Source of the DNA: Magnetospirillum sp.
Lineage (GTDB): Bacteria > Pseudomonadota > Alphaproteobacteria > Rhodospirillales > Magnetospirillaceae
Reading direction: 5' to 3'
Assembly: GCA_024707145.1 (NCBI GenBank)
Contig: JANQAI010000008.1
Coordinates: forward strand, 434,001 to 498,000
DNA length: 64,000 nucleotides
The position numbers were made by a program, and so were the translations under genes. Of the stretch, positions 1 through 7,822 are shown in pieces; positions within the stretch are counted from its first letter, which is position 1, and each line of letters begins with the position of its first letter. A model generated the notes under the pieces. It had not been told where the DNA came from. It was given only the letters and a program-made list of their open reading frames with translations, and ran no database searches.

Positions 1-1
1 G

Positions 2-64
2 GTCTCCAAGTGGGAGAAGGAGCTGGATGTGGACCTGCTCAAGCGCGAGTTGAGCGCTCGCTGA
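2..64 (+). CDS. 3' end of an unidentified gene (partial)
   Basis: The first 63 bases read as an open frame ending in TGA at 62-64, with the peptide tail KWEKELDVDLLKRELSAR. The charged, helical C-terminus looks like real coding sequence. The gene begins outside the window and too little remains to name it. It is convergent with the histidine kinase that ends at 73. Confidence 0.45.
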   Translation, partial: VSKWEKELDVDLLKRELSAR

Positions 65-72
65 GGCAATCG

Positions 73-1821
73 TCAAACACCCTCGGGCCGCCCGGCGGCC
101 CGAGGGATTTCCACCACGAACGTGCTGCCCATCCCTTCCCGGGACAGCACATGCAGGTTGAAGCCCAGCGCCCGCGCCATGCGCGACACCGTCGCCAGCC
201 CCAGGCCAAGGCCCTTGCGGGGATCGCGTTCGGGATTTTCGATCTGGTAGAAATCTTCGAAGATCAGCTCGCGCTTGTCTTCCGGGATGCCCGGCCCGCT
301 GTCGGCCACCTTGATCCGCACGGTATCACGCGTCTTGCGGCAGGCGATCAGCACGCCGCCCGCGCTGGTGTATTTCAGTGCGTTGCCGACGAGGTTGCGG
401 AGGATTCGCTCCAGCATCACCTTGTCGGTCTCCACCTCCACCTGGCACACGCGCTGACGCAGGAAGAGCCCCCGGCTCTCCGCCTCGACCCGGCTTTCAT
501 CGGCGATATTGGTGATCAGTTCGGCCACGTCCACCCGTTCGATGGTCGGTTTGGCGCGGCCGCTCTCCAGCGCGGCGGCGTCGAACATGGCCTCGACCAG
601 GCGGACGGTGGCCTCGTAGGACTGCTGGGCCGCGCGCTCCACCGATCCGGGCCCCCCCTTCTGTTCGATCATGATCCGCAGGAACAGGCCGAGCGATTGC
701 AGCGGCTGGCGCAGGTCGTGGCTGGCCGCCGCCATGAAGCGGCCCTTGGCGGCCAGGGCGCCGGCCACTTCCGCCCGCGCCTGTTCCAGTTCCGCCAGGG
801 CCCGGTCCAGCGCCATGCGGCGGCGCCGTTCGGCCAGCATGGACATGACCGCCCAGACCAGCAGCACCGAGATGATGGCGCCCGCCCCTAGAATGAACAG
901 GGAGCGGTGGCTGAGGATCTTCTCGTCCAGTTCGGACGTCGAACGGACGCGGACGATCCACTGCCGGCCGAAGACGTCGAGGCTGCCATCCCACGCGTTG
1001 CCGCCGGGAACGCATTCCGTATTGGCGAACAGCAGGTTGCGGTCGTCGGCCTGCTGGTCGTAGATCTGCACGCACAGGTACTTCAGCCGCTCACCCAACA
1101 CGGCCCGGATGAGGTCGCCCATGCGCAACGGGCTGTAGACGAAGCCCTGGATGGCCGCGCGCCGCCCTTCCACGAGGGAAGGCTGGTTGCCGTAGAACGG
1201 CAGGTACAGCAGGACGCCGGGCTGGACGTCCCTGTCGCTTTCCTGCACCAGGACAACCTTGCCGGTCAGCGCCGCCTGCCCGGAATCCATGGCGCGGGTC
1301 ATGGCCTCGCGCCGCATGGGCTCGGAGAACATGTCGAAGCCGAACGCCCGCTGGTTCCGTTCGGAGAAGGGTTCGATGTAGACGACGGGAAAGGCCAGTT
1401 CGCGGATACCGGGCGGAGTGATGCGATAGTTGGGAAAGCCGTCGCTCCGCACCGCAGTCTCATGGGCCGACCATTGATCCGCGGAAACCCGCACCGCATA
1501 TCCCAGCGCCAGGGTGCCGGGATAAAACCTGCCGATGTCCAGCCGAACGACGAAGCGCCGCCATTCATCCCGCCGGACCTCGTCGCTGGAGGCGAAGAAT
1601 GCCGCGCCGCTCAATAGCAGGTGGTTGTAGCGGGCCATGCGATCGCCCACCTCGTTGACCACCTCGGCGACATATTGGTTGAACCGGACGCTCTCCAGCG
1701 CTTCGGCCTGCTGGTCGGTCCAGCGCCATGCCGCCACCGTTGCCGCCAGGGACACCAGCAGGATCACCGCCGCCTGGGAAAAGGGTGCCTTCAGCAGGCT
1801 GATGAGGGCTCCGTCGGGCAT
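73..1821 (-). CDS. CHASE-domain membrane sensor histidine kinase
   Basis: This is an inner-membrane histidine kinase of about 582 residues with no adjacent response regulator. A first membrane helix lies near residues 15-35. It is followed by a periplasmic CHASE-like sensor domain (about 55-270) and a second helix near 305-328 (ILGAGAIISVLLVWAVMSML). The H-box ASHDLRQPLQSL is near residue 367, and the ATPase domain carries an N-box (NLVGNALKYT), a G1 box (DSGPGIP) and a G2 box (GLGLGLATV). ATG at 1821 is preferred; a GTG at 1866 would add 15 residues but has poorly spaced ribosome-binding bases. The ligand is unknown. The second kinase at 47.5 kb has a very similar core. Confidence 0.9.
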   Translation of the reverse strand: MPDGALISLLKAPFSQAAVILLVSLAATVAAWRWTDQQAEALESVRFNQYVAEVVNEVGDRMARYNHLLLSGAAFFASSDEVRRDEWRRFVVRLDIGRFYPGTLALGYAVRVSADQWSAHETAVRSDGFPNYRITPPGIRELAFPVVYIEPFSERNQRAFGFDMFSEPMRREAMTRAMDSGQAALTGKVVLVQESDRDVQPGVLLYLPFYGNQPSLVEGRRAAIQGFVYSPLRMGDLIRAVLGERLKYLCVQIYDQQADDRNLLFANTECVPGGNAWDGSLDVFGRQWIVRVRSTSELDEKILSHRSLFILGAGAIISVLLVWAVMSMLAERRRRMALDRALAELEQARAEVAGALAAKGRFMAAASHDLRQPLQSLGLFLRIMIEQKGGPGSVERAAQQSYEATVRLVEAMFDAAALESGRAKPTIERVDVAELITNIADESRVEAESRGLFLRQRVCQVEVETDKVMLERILRNLVGNALKYTSAGGVLIACRKTRDTVRIKVADSGPGIPEDKRELIFEDFYQIENPERDPRKGLGLGLATVSRMARALGFNLHVLSREGMGSTFVVEIPRAAGRPEGV

Positions 1822-1962
1822 GGCTGACGATGGACGGATTGAAGGGAAACGCCGGGAAGCGGGCACCCGCCTGAGTGAAGATGGGCACCGCCAGGCGGCG
1901 ATGGAAAGGGACGGAACCGGTGCTATGCTTAGGAGCGGCGCTGTTCGGCGCCTCCCACTTGC

Positions 1963-2073
1963 AACCGGAATTCCGTATAATCCCCGTTACCCGCCGCATC
2001 AGCCTGGATGAACGCGAGATCGAAGAGAGCTTCGCCCGCGCCTCGGGCCCCGGTAGGCGGAACGTCACCACGT
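1963..2073 (+). pseudogene. Decayed copy of the arfB 5' end
   Basis: Bases 1977-2073 closely match the start of the intact arfB gene at 2893. They encode a peptide like IPVTRRISLDEREIEESFAR followed by ASGPG. The start codon has become ATA and the catalytic GGQ has become GRR, after which similarity stops. The match also covers the upstream AACCGGAAT found just after the phosphoesterase stop at 2875. Together with intact arfB this fragment flanks the phosphoesterase gene as a direct repeat. The rest of the 320-base gap between the kinase and the phosphoesterase shows no other gene. Confidence 0.75.
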
Positions 2074-2185
2074 TGTGGGCCTCATAGCGAGACCCCATAG
2101 CGGACGCCAGAATGATGATCGCCGACCGCTCTTAGCCAGTCTCGGGTGTTCGTCGTGATCCGGAAAAATGTGAGAAAGCACATCC

Positions 2186-2875
2186 ATGAAACTGGTCATC
2201 GTCGCCGACATCCACGGCAATTACGACGCCTGGCGCGCCCTTCCGGAAGAGTATGACGAGCTTTGGGTTCTGGGCGATCTCGTCAACTATGGCCCTCAGC
2301 CAGGAGAGGTGGTTGAAGCCGTGATGAAGACTGCCTCGCTGGTAGTGCAAGGCAATCATGACCATGCGGTGGCCCACGACGACGACAGCCAATGGACTGT
2401 CCGCTATCGGGCCATGGCCGAAGCGACCCGGCGATACACCTCGTCGGTCTTGAGCGACGACCACAAGGCATACCTCCGTGACCTGCCTGTTCAGGCGCAG
2501 GCCGAGCGGGACGGCAGCCGCTTTCATCTGGTCCACGCCATGCCCTCGAAACCGTTCTATGGCCGGTGCCAGCCGGATGGCGATGAGTGGGCAAGTGAGA
2601 TCGATGGGCTCGTCGCCGATATCCTGCTCGTCGGCCACAGCCACGCCCCCTTCATCCGCCATATCGGCGACAAAGTATTGGTGAACCCCGGCAGCATCGG
2701 GCAACCCCGCACGGGCAAGCCGCTCGCCAACTATGCCGTCTGGCAAGACGGCAAGTTCGAACTGAAGTCGTTTCCATATCCGGTGGAGACAACGGTCAAG
2801 AAGCTGAAGGTTCTGGGCTTTCCCCACGCCGTCGAAGCGGAACTTGTGAACATTTTCACGACTGGCTCGGTATGA
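2186..2875 (+). CDS. Calcineurin-like metallophosphoesterase (YfcE/MJ0936-like)
   Basis: The 229-residue protein has the full set of metal-binding motifs of small two-metal phosphodiesterases. These are DIHGN near residue 9, GDLVNYG near 32, GNHDH near 57, and GHSHAP near 151 followed by NPGSIGQPR. It is likely a cytosolic phosphodiesterase or phosphatase; the substrate cannot be read from the sequence. Its TGA overlaps a possible upstream arfB start at 2872 (ATGA). It lies between a truncated and an intact arfB 5' end, which suggests it was inserted there. Confidence 0.88.
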   Translation: MKLVIVADIHGNYDAWRALPEEYDELWVLGDLVNYGPQPGEVVEAVMKTASLVVQGNHDHAVAHDDDSQWTVRYRAMAEATRRYTSSVLSDDHKAYLRDLPVQAQAERDGSRFHLVHAMPSKPFYGRCQPDGDEWASEIDGLVADILLVGHSHAPFIRHIGDKVLVNPGSIGQPRTGKPLANYAVWQDGKFELKSFPYPVETTVKKLKVLGFPHAVEAELVNIFTTGSV

Positions 2876-2892
2876 ACCGGAATGACAGCAGC

Positions 2893-3318
2893 ATGATCCC
2901 CGTCACCCGCCGCATCCAGATCGACGAACGCGAGATCGAAGAGAGCTTCGCCCGCGCCTCGGGCCCCGGCGGCCAGAACGTCAACAAGGTGGAGACGGCG
3001 GTGCAGTTGCGCTTTGACGTGCGCAACTCGGCCAGCCTGCCGGACGAGGTCAAGGAGCGGCTGGCCCGCCTGGCCGGCCGCCGCCTGACGCTGGACGGCG
3101 TGCTGATCGTCACCGCGCAGGAACACCGCAGCCAGGACCGCAACCGCGCCGAAGCCCTGGCCAAGCTGGTGGAACTGATCCGCGAGGCGGCCAAGCCGCC
3201 GCCGCCCAAGCGCAAGCCCACCAAGCCGACCAAGGGCTCGCAGGAACGGCGGCTGAACTCCAAGGGCAAGCGTTCGGTGGTCAAGACGCTGCGGCGCGCC
3301 AAACCCGGACTGGACTGA
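2893..3318 (+). CDS. arfB: Alternative ribosome-rescue factor / peptidyl-tRNA hydrolase ArfB
   Basis: This small protein (141 residues from 2893) has the catalytic loop ASGPGGQNVNKVETAVQLRF with the GGQ motif of class I release factors. A basic C-terminal tail follows (KRKPTKPTKGSQERRLNSKG), which in ArfB/YaeJ inserts into the empty mRNA channel of stalled ribosomes. GGQ then hydrolyses peptidyl-tRNA in the A site. ATG at 2893 is preferred because it aligns with the family and with the duplicated fragment upstream. The ATG at 2872 would add seven residues and couple translation to the phosphoesterase stop. The next gene, ybaK, starts 2 bases after the stop. Confidence 0.92.
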   Translation: MIPVTRRIQIDEREIEESFARASGPGGQNVNKVETAVQLRFDVRNSASLPDEVKERLARLAGRRLTLDGVLIVTAQEHRSQDRNRAEALAKLVELIREAAKPPPPKRKPTKPTKGSQERRLNSKGKRSVVKTLRRAKPGLD

Positions 3319-3319
3319 C

Positions 3320-3793
3320 ATGAGCAAGCGAACCCCCGCCACCACCGCCATGGACAAGGCGAAGAAGCCGTTCGAACTGTTGGAATACGAGTACGATCCC
3401 AACGCCGCCTCCATCGGCCTGTACGCGGCCGAATCCATGGGCCTGCCGGCGTCGCAGGTGTTCAAGACGCTGATGACCACCGCCGGCGACGAGGCGCTGA
3501 TCGCCGTGGTACCGTCCGACAGGGAGCTGAACCTGAAGGCCCTGGCCCATGCCGCCGGCAAGAAGTCGGTGGCCATGATGAAGGTGCCCGACGCCGAACG
3601 GCTATCGGGCTACAAGGTGGGCGGCATCTCGCCGCTGGGACAGAAGAGGCGGCTGCGCACCTTCTTCGACGACAGCGCGCTGGCACTACCCTTCATCGTG
3701 GTGAATGGCGGACAGCGCGGACTGCAGATCAAGGCCAAACCCCAGGACCTCCTCGACGCCACCGGCGGGGTGGCGGTGGCGATCGCCACCTGA
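3320..3793 (+). CDS. ybaK: Cys-tRNA(Pro)/Cys-tRNA(Cys) deacylase YbaK
   Basis: The 157-residue protein is a full-length trans-editing domain of the YbaK/EbsC family, which removes cysteine mischarged onto tRNA-Pro. Typical segments are the N-terminal TPATTAMDKAKKPFELLEY, the core QVFKTLMTTAGDEALIAVVP, the KVGGISPLGQKRRLRTF stretch near residue 95, and INVNGG-like FIVVNGGQRGLQI. It starts one base after the arfB stop codon, so the two are probably co-transcribed as a translation quality-control pair. Confidence 0.93.
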   Translation: MSKRTPATTAMDKAKKPFELLEYEYDPNAASIGLYAAESMGLPASQVFKTLMTTAGDEALIAVVPSDRELNLKALAHAAGKKSVAMMKVPDAERLSGYKVGGISPLGQKRRLRTFFDDSALALPFIVVNGGQRGLQIKAKPQDLLDATGGVAVAIAT

Positions 3794-3869
3794 GCCGAAG
3801 GGTGTTGACCTCCTGAAGCGTTCCGCGTCCTAATACTGGGGGGATTGGCGTCGCGGAGGGGGAACCATC

Positions 3870-4328
3870 GTGATCACTCGCATCCTGCCGGTCCTGGGGC
3901 TGGCCGTCTGCGCCTGTGCGCTTTGGCCGGCGCCGGGCCGTGCCGCCGACCCCATCGGCCTGGTCAAGACCCTGACCGGCACCGCCAGCGTGAGCCGGAG
4001 CGGCAATGTGCAGCCGCTGGCGGCAGGCAACGACGTCTTCCGCGACGACGTGGTGACCACCGGCCCGGACGGCAGCCTGGGCATCACCTTCCGTGACGAC
4101 ACCACCCTCTCCATGGGCCCCAAGGGCCGCATGGCGCTGGACGACTTCGCCTTCGACCCGGCCAAGGACGATGTGCGGCTGGGCGTCCGCCTGCTCAAGG
4201 GCACCTTTGCCATGGCCAGCGGCCAGATCGCCAAGCTGGCCCCCGACAACGTGGCCGTCAAAACGCCGGTCATGAGCATCGGCATCCGCGGAACCACGTT
4301 CCTGGTGGAGGTGGCCGGCGATGAATAG
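3870..4328 (+). CDS. Secreted FecR-domain protein
   Basis: This 152-residue protein starts with GTG. A cleavable signal peptide ends near PGRAADP (about residue 26). The rest is a FecR-like fold with VKTLTGTASVSRSG, DVVTTGPDGSLGITFRDDT and the closing VAVKTPVMSIGIRGTTFLVEV. It has no anti-sigma zinc-finger or cytoplasmic helix region, so it is not a classical FecR iron regulator. Stand-alone periplasmic FecR domains commonly sit next to OmpA-like proteins. Here it overlaps the start of an OmpA lipoprotein by 8 bases, so the two probably work together at the envelope. The exact role is unknown. Confidence 0.85.
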   Translation: MITRILPVLGLAVCACALWPAPGRAADPIGLVKTLTGTASVSRSGNVQPLAAGNDVFRDDVVTTGPDGSLGITFRDDTTLSMGPKGRMALDDFAFDPAKDDVRLGVRLLKGTFAMASGQIAKLAPDNVAVKTPVMSIGIRGTTFLVEVAGDE

Positions 4329-4917
4329 GCTGAAACTTTGCGCCCTGACCGTGGCCCTGCTGGGTTTGGGCGCCTGCACGTCCCCCGACCGCGTGGTGCT
4401 GCTGGCCGATGCCGACGGGCACGTGGGCAGGATCGAGGTGACCAGCGCCGGCGGCAGCCAACTGCTCCAGCAGGAAAAGATGGTCAGCTCGGTGGCGGGA
4501 ATGGCCGCGCCCACGGCGCCGCAGGACATCGGCGACAAGGCTATCGACGACACCTGGGGCGCGGCCCTGCGGGCCATGCCGCCGCACCCGCAGACCTTCC
4601 TGCTCTATTTCAAGACCGGCGGCACCGAACTGCGTGACGAATCCCAGCCGGAACTGCCCCGCATCGCCGCCCTGCTGCGCGACTGGGCCCATCCCCATGT
4701 CCTGATCGCCGGACATGCCGACGCCACCGGTTCCGACGAAACCAACATCAAAGTTTCCCGCGAACGGGCCGAGATGGTGCGCGGCATGCTGGTGAAACTG
4801 GGCGTTCCCGCCGGGGAAATCGAAGCCACCTCGCACGGGAAGCGCAACCCGCTGGTCAAGACCCCCGACGGCGTGGCGGAGCCACGGAACCGGCGGGTTT
4901 CGGTGACCATCCAGTAG
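4321..4917 (+). CDS. OmpA-family outer-membrane lipoprotein
   Basis: The 198-residue protein has a lipoprotein signal (VALLGLGAC, cysteine near residue 19). A spacer leads to a C-terminal OmpA/MotB peptidoglycan-binding domain with YFKTGGTELRDESQPELPRI, LIAGHADATGSDETN, SRERAEMVRGML and AEPRNRRVSVTIQ. It should sit in the outer membrane and bind peptidoglycan. It overlaps the FecR-domain gene by 8 bases and ends 2 bases before the convergent HerA-like gene. Confidence 0.9.
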   Translation: MNRLKLCALTVALLGLGACTSPDRVVLLADADGHVGRIEVTSAGGSQLLQQEKMVSSVAGMAAPTAPQDIGDKAIDDTWGAALRAMPPHPQTFLLYFKTGGTELRDESQPELPRIAALLRDWAHPHVLIAGHADATGSDETNIKVSRERAEMVRGMLVKLGVPAGEIEATSHGKRNPLVKTPDGVAEPRNRRVSVTIQ

Positions 4918-4919
4918 CG

Positions 4920-6419
4920 CTACGCCACATCCTCCTCGTCGGCGGCGTCGGGATTGCCCGGCGCGGTCCGCCAGCCCAGCGACGGCAATTCGACGACCCG
5001 GCCGCCATAGGCGTCCGTGTCGATGACGATCAGCCCAGCATTGGTCATGTATTCCAGCAGGCCCAGGGCGCGGCGCGGGCTGCGCGAGCCGCGGGCGCGG
5101 GCGATCTGGGCGTTAGAGGGGCACGGGTTCTGGTCGTGCGCCGCGCGGGCCAGCATCAGGAACACCGCCTGGATGTCCTCGGGCAGGGCGATGGATAATT
5201 GCAGCGCCTTCTCCCATTCCGGCGTGTCGGCGGTTTCGGCGTCCACACCGGCCCGCGCGGTCGCCATCTTGCGGCGGAAGGCGGCCAGGTCGATGATGCG
5301 GCCGTTGACGCCGTACTGGCGGCAGCGCACCAGGAAGTCCTGGTAGACCTGCGCCACCGAGCGGAACAGGGCGTCGGGGTCGCCCAGCACCTCGCGCAGC
5401 ACGTCGTCCAGGCTGGGCCTGGCCGGCGGCGGCTCGCGCGGGACGGCGGACACCTCGGCCACCAGCGACAGGGCGGCCGGCGCCGGCGGCTGGCTGGCGG
5501 CCAGTTGGGCCAGGATGTCGGCGGTGCTGGGAGTCGGGCGCGCCATCACGCGCAACTGCTCGTTCTCGCCCGGCTTCATGATCAGGTCGCGGGCGTCCTC
5601 GCGCGGGGTCTCGGGCAGCGGCATCAGCCGGGCGTTGCCGGTGCGGCCGTCGGTCTGCACTTCGCCGATGCGAATGGGCAGCGGCCGGCGCGCCAGAGCG
5701 GGTCCCAGCGCGATGAAATGACCTCGGTTGAGGTCGCGGAACATCTCGGCCTGACGCCGCTCCATGCCCAGCAGGTCGGCGGCGCGGCTCATGTCGATGT
5801 CCAGGAAGGTGCGGCCCATGAGGAAGTTGGACGCCTCGGCCGCCACGTTCTTGGCCAGCTTGGCTAGGCGCTGGGTGGCGATGATGCCGGCCAGGCCGCG
5901 CTTGCGGCCGCGGCACATCAGGTTGGTCATGGCGCCCAGGCTGGACTTGCGTGCCTCGTCCGACACCTCGCCGGCCGCCGCCGGGGCGAACAGTTGGGCC
6001 TCGTCCACCACCACCAGCATGGGAAACCAGTAGTCGCGTTCCACGTCGAACAGGCCGCCCAGGAAGGCGGCGGCGTGGCGCATCTGGCGCTCGGTTTCCA
6101 GATTCTCCAGATTCAGCACCACCGAGACGCGGTGCTGGCGCACGCGGGCGGCGACCTGCTGCAAGGCGGCCTCGGTGTGGGCGGCGGCGTCCACCACCAC
6201 GTGGCCGAAGGCCTCGGCCAGGGTGACGAAATCACCCTCGGGGTCGACGATGGCCTGCTGCACCCACTGGGCGCTCTGCTCCACCAGGCGGCGCAGCAGG
6301 TGCGACTTGCCCGAACCGGAATTGCCCTGCACCAGCAAGCGGGTGGCCAGCAGCTCTTCGAGATCCAGGGTCGCCGGCTGTCCCGCCGACGTGGAACCCA
6401 TCTCGATGGCAACCGTCAT
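4920..6419 (-). CDS. HerA/DUF87-type ATPase
   Basis: The 499-residue protein is an FtsK/HerA-superfamily ATPase. Walker A is GNSGSGKSH near residue 32, Walker B is MLVVVDEAQLF near residue 135, and a polar Q follows in GIIATQR. A C-terminal extension of about 200 residues contains a predicted winged-helix stretch ending YMTNAGLIVIDTDAYGG. Family members pump or translocate DNA, sometimes with the NurA nuclease, in repair, conjugation or defence. No nurA neighbour is seen here. ATG at 6419 is chosen over an upstream in-frame ATG at 6479 that overlaps the preceding methyltransferase gene. Confidence 0.85.
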   Translation of the reverse strand: MTVAIEMGSTSAGQPATLDLEELLATRLLVQGNSGSGKSHLLRRLVEQSAQWVQQAIVDPEGDFVTLAEAFGHVVVDAAAHTEAALQQVAARVRQHRVSVVLNLENLETERQMRHAAAFLGGLFDVERDYWFPMLVVVDEAQLFAPAAAGEVSDEARKSSLGAMTNLMCRGRKRGLAGIIATQRLAKLAKNVAAEASNFLMGRTFLDIDMSRAADLLGMERRQAEMFRDLNRGHFIALGPALARRPLPIRIGEVQTDGRTGNARLMPLPETPREDARDLIMKPGENEQLRVMARPTPSTADILAQLAASQPPAPAALSLVAEVSAVPREPPPARPSLDDVLREVLGDPDALFRSVAQVYQDFLVRCRQYGVNGRIIDLAAFRRKMATARAGVDAETADTPEWEKALQLSIALPEDIQAVFLMLARAAHDQNPCPSNAQIARARGSRSPRRALGLLEYMTNAGLIVIDTDAYGGRVVELPSLGWRTAPGNPDAADEEDVA

Positions 6420-6475
6420 AAATGCACCTGCTCCCACATGCCCAGGGGCTGACCCTCCCCATGGGGCCGTGGGAG

Positions 6476-7705
6476 TCAAGACTCTTCGATCACCACCGCC
6501 ACCTGCTTGGTGAACGGCGCCAGCGCGAGCACCCGCCAGCCCACGCCGGTTTCGGCCACATACTCGGCGAAGGCCTTGAATTCGTCCTCAGCCCACGTCC
6601 TGTTGCCGATGAACTCGTCGAACACGATCACCGTGCCGGGACGGATGCGGTCCCTCAGCCGGCCCAGCACGAAGCGGGCCGAGGCGTAGATGTCGCTGTC
6701 CACGTTGACCAGCCGTGCCGGCCCGGCATGGGCGGCCAGGAAAGGATCCAGCGTATCCTCGAACCAGCCGGCATGCAGGGTGACGTTGGCCGGCACCTCG
6801 GGCAGGGAGGCACCGGTGGTCAGCACGCCGGCGGGCTCGGCCCCCCAGGATTGCGGCAGCCCCTCGAAGGAATCGAAACCGTGCACCGGCTGCCCCGCCG
6901 CATGGGCCAGCACGGTGGTGGAGGTGCCCCGGCGCACGCCAAATTCCAGCACCATGCCCTCGCCCCTGGCCTCACCCATGGCGAAGCGCAGCAGCGAAGC
7001 GGACAGGCCGAACAGACACGGCAGAGCCGGACAATGGGGCAGCAGCGCCCGCACCCCGTCCACCAGGGCGCGCCGCGCCGGATGGGGGGCGATATGGGTG
7101 GCGATCAGCTCCTCCACACCCGCCTCGCCGGCCAGCAGCCCATAGGCGGCGAGAAAGCCCCAATAACGCCCGTTGGCGCCGACGCAGGCCACCGCTCGCT
7201 CCAGCCGGCGGCGGGCCTCGGCTTCGCCATGCAGTTCCAGGGCGGGGGCGTGGCTGGCGAACCACGATACCGCGTGGTCGGGATCCTCGGCCAGGATGGC
7301 GTCGAGCACCGCCAGGGCCGCCGTCCCCTCGCCCAGCGCCAGCAGGCTGAGCGCCCGCTCGTAGCGGCATTGCCGGCTGCCCGCCGCCTCGGTCACCCGC
7401 AGGGCATCGCCGTAGCGGGCATCGCGCCGATAGGCGCTCGCCAGGGCTTCGGCCAGGGCGGGAAAGGCAGGGTCGGCGGCGGCGGCGGCCTCGAAGGCGA
7501 CGACGGCGGCGAAGGCGTCGTTGCGTTTGAGCGCCGCCGCCCCCTGCTTGAAACAGCATCCGGCGGGATCATCGTCGGGCAGAGACTGGGCGGCGCGCAG
7601 CACCGCGTCGAAGCGGCCCCGACGGGCCAGGTCGGCAAGTTCGGCGCGAAGGCGCAAGGCGGCTGTCAAAGACCTCTCCAAGGAAACCCCACTGTCGCGG
7701 CACAT
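6476..7705 (-). CDS. TPR-repeat protein fused to a class I SAM methyltransferase (TylF-like)
   Basis: The 409-residue protein has an N-terminal half of alpha-helical tetratricopeptide-like repeats (for example FKQGAAALKRNDAFAAVVAF and YERALSLLALGEGTAALAVL). The C-terminal half is a Rossmann methyltransferase: LEFGVRRGTSTTVLA as the SAM-binding loop near residue 253, GFDSFEGLP, VNVDSDIYASARFVL and VIVFDEFIG. These resemble macrocin O-methyltransferase/TylF proteins, often linked to sugar or polysaccharide modification. It lies 56 bases upstream of the HerA-like gene on the same strand. The substrate is not known. Confidence 0.82.
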   Translation of the reverse strand: MCRDSGVSLERSLTAALRLRAELADLARRGRFDAVLRAAQSLPDDDPAGCCFKQGAAALKRNDAFAAVVAFEAAAAADPAFPALAEALASAYRRDARYGDALRVTEAAGSRQCRYERALSLLALGEGTAALAVLDAILAEDPDHAVSWFASHAPALELHGEAEARRRLERAVACVGANGRYWGFLAAYGLLAGEAGVEELIATHIAPHPARRALVDGVRALLPHCPALPCLFGLSASLLRFAMGEARGEGMVLEFGVRRGTSTTVLAHAAGQPVHGFDSFEGLPQSWGAEPAGVLTTGASLPEVPANVTLHAGWFEDTLDPFLAAHAGPARLVNVDSDIYASARFVLGRLRDRIRPGTVIVFDEFIGNRTWAEDEFKAFAEYVAETGVGWRVLALAPFTKQVAVVIEES

Positions 7706-7822
7706 CCGGCCGCGTCCCGCCTGGGCTCATCTTTGCATTTTTTGCCGATGGCCGGTCAATGAGGTTGCGCTTCCGCCCCAGGCAGGGAAAATGGAGCGGT
7801 TTCCATTCCGCCCGAGGCCGGC

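Noticed and set aside
2872-2892. ATG at 2872 as the arfB start
   Set aside because: It overlaps the phosphoesterase stop attractively, but family alignment and the duplicated fragment both point to the ATG at 2893.
3741-3837. Promoter for the FecR gene (TTGACC and TAATAC near 3806-3832)
   Set aside because: The two boxes are about 20 bases apart, too far for a convincing sigma-70 promoter.
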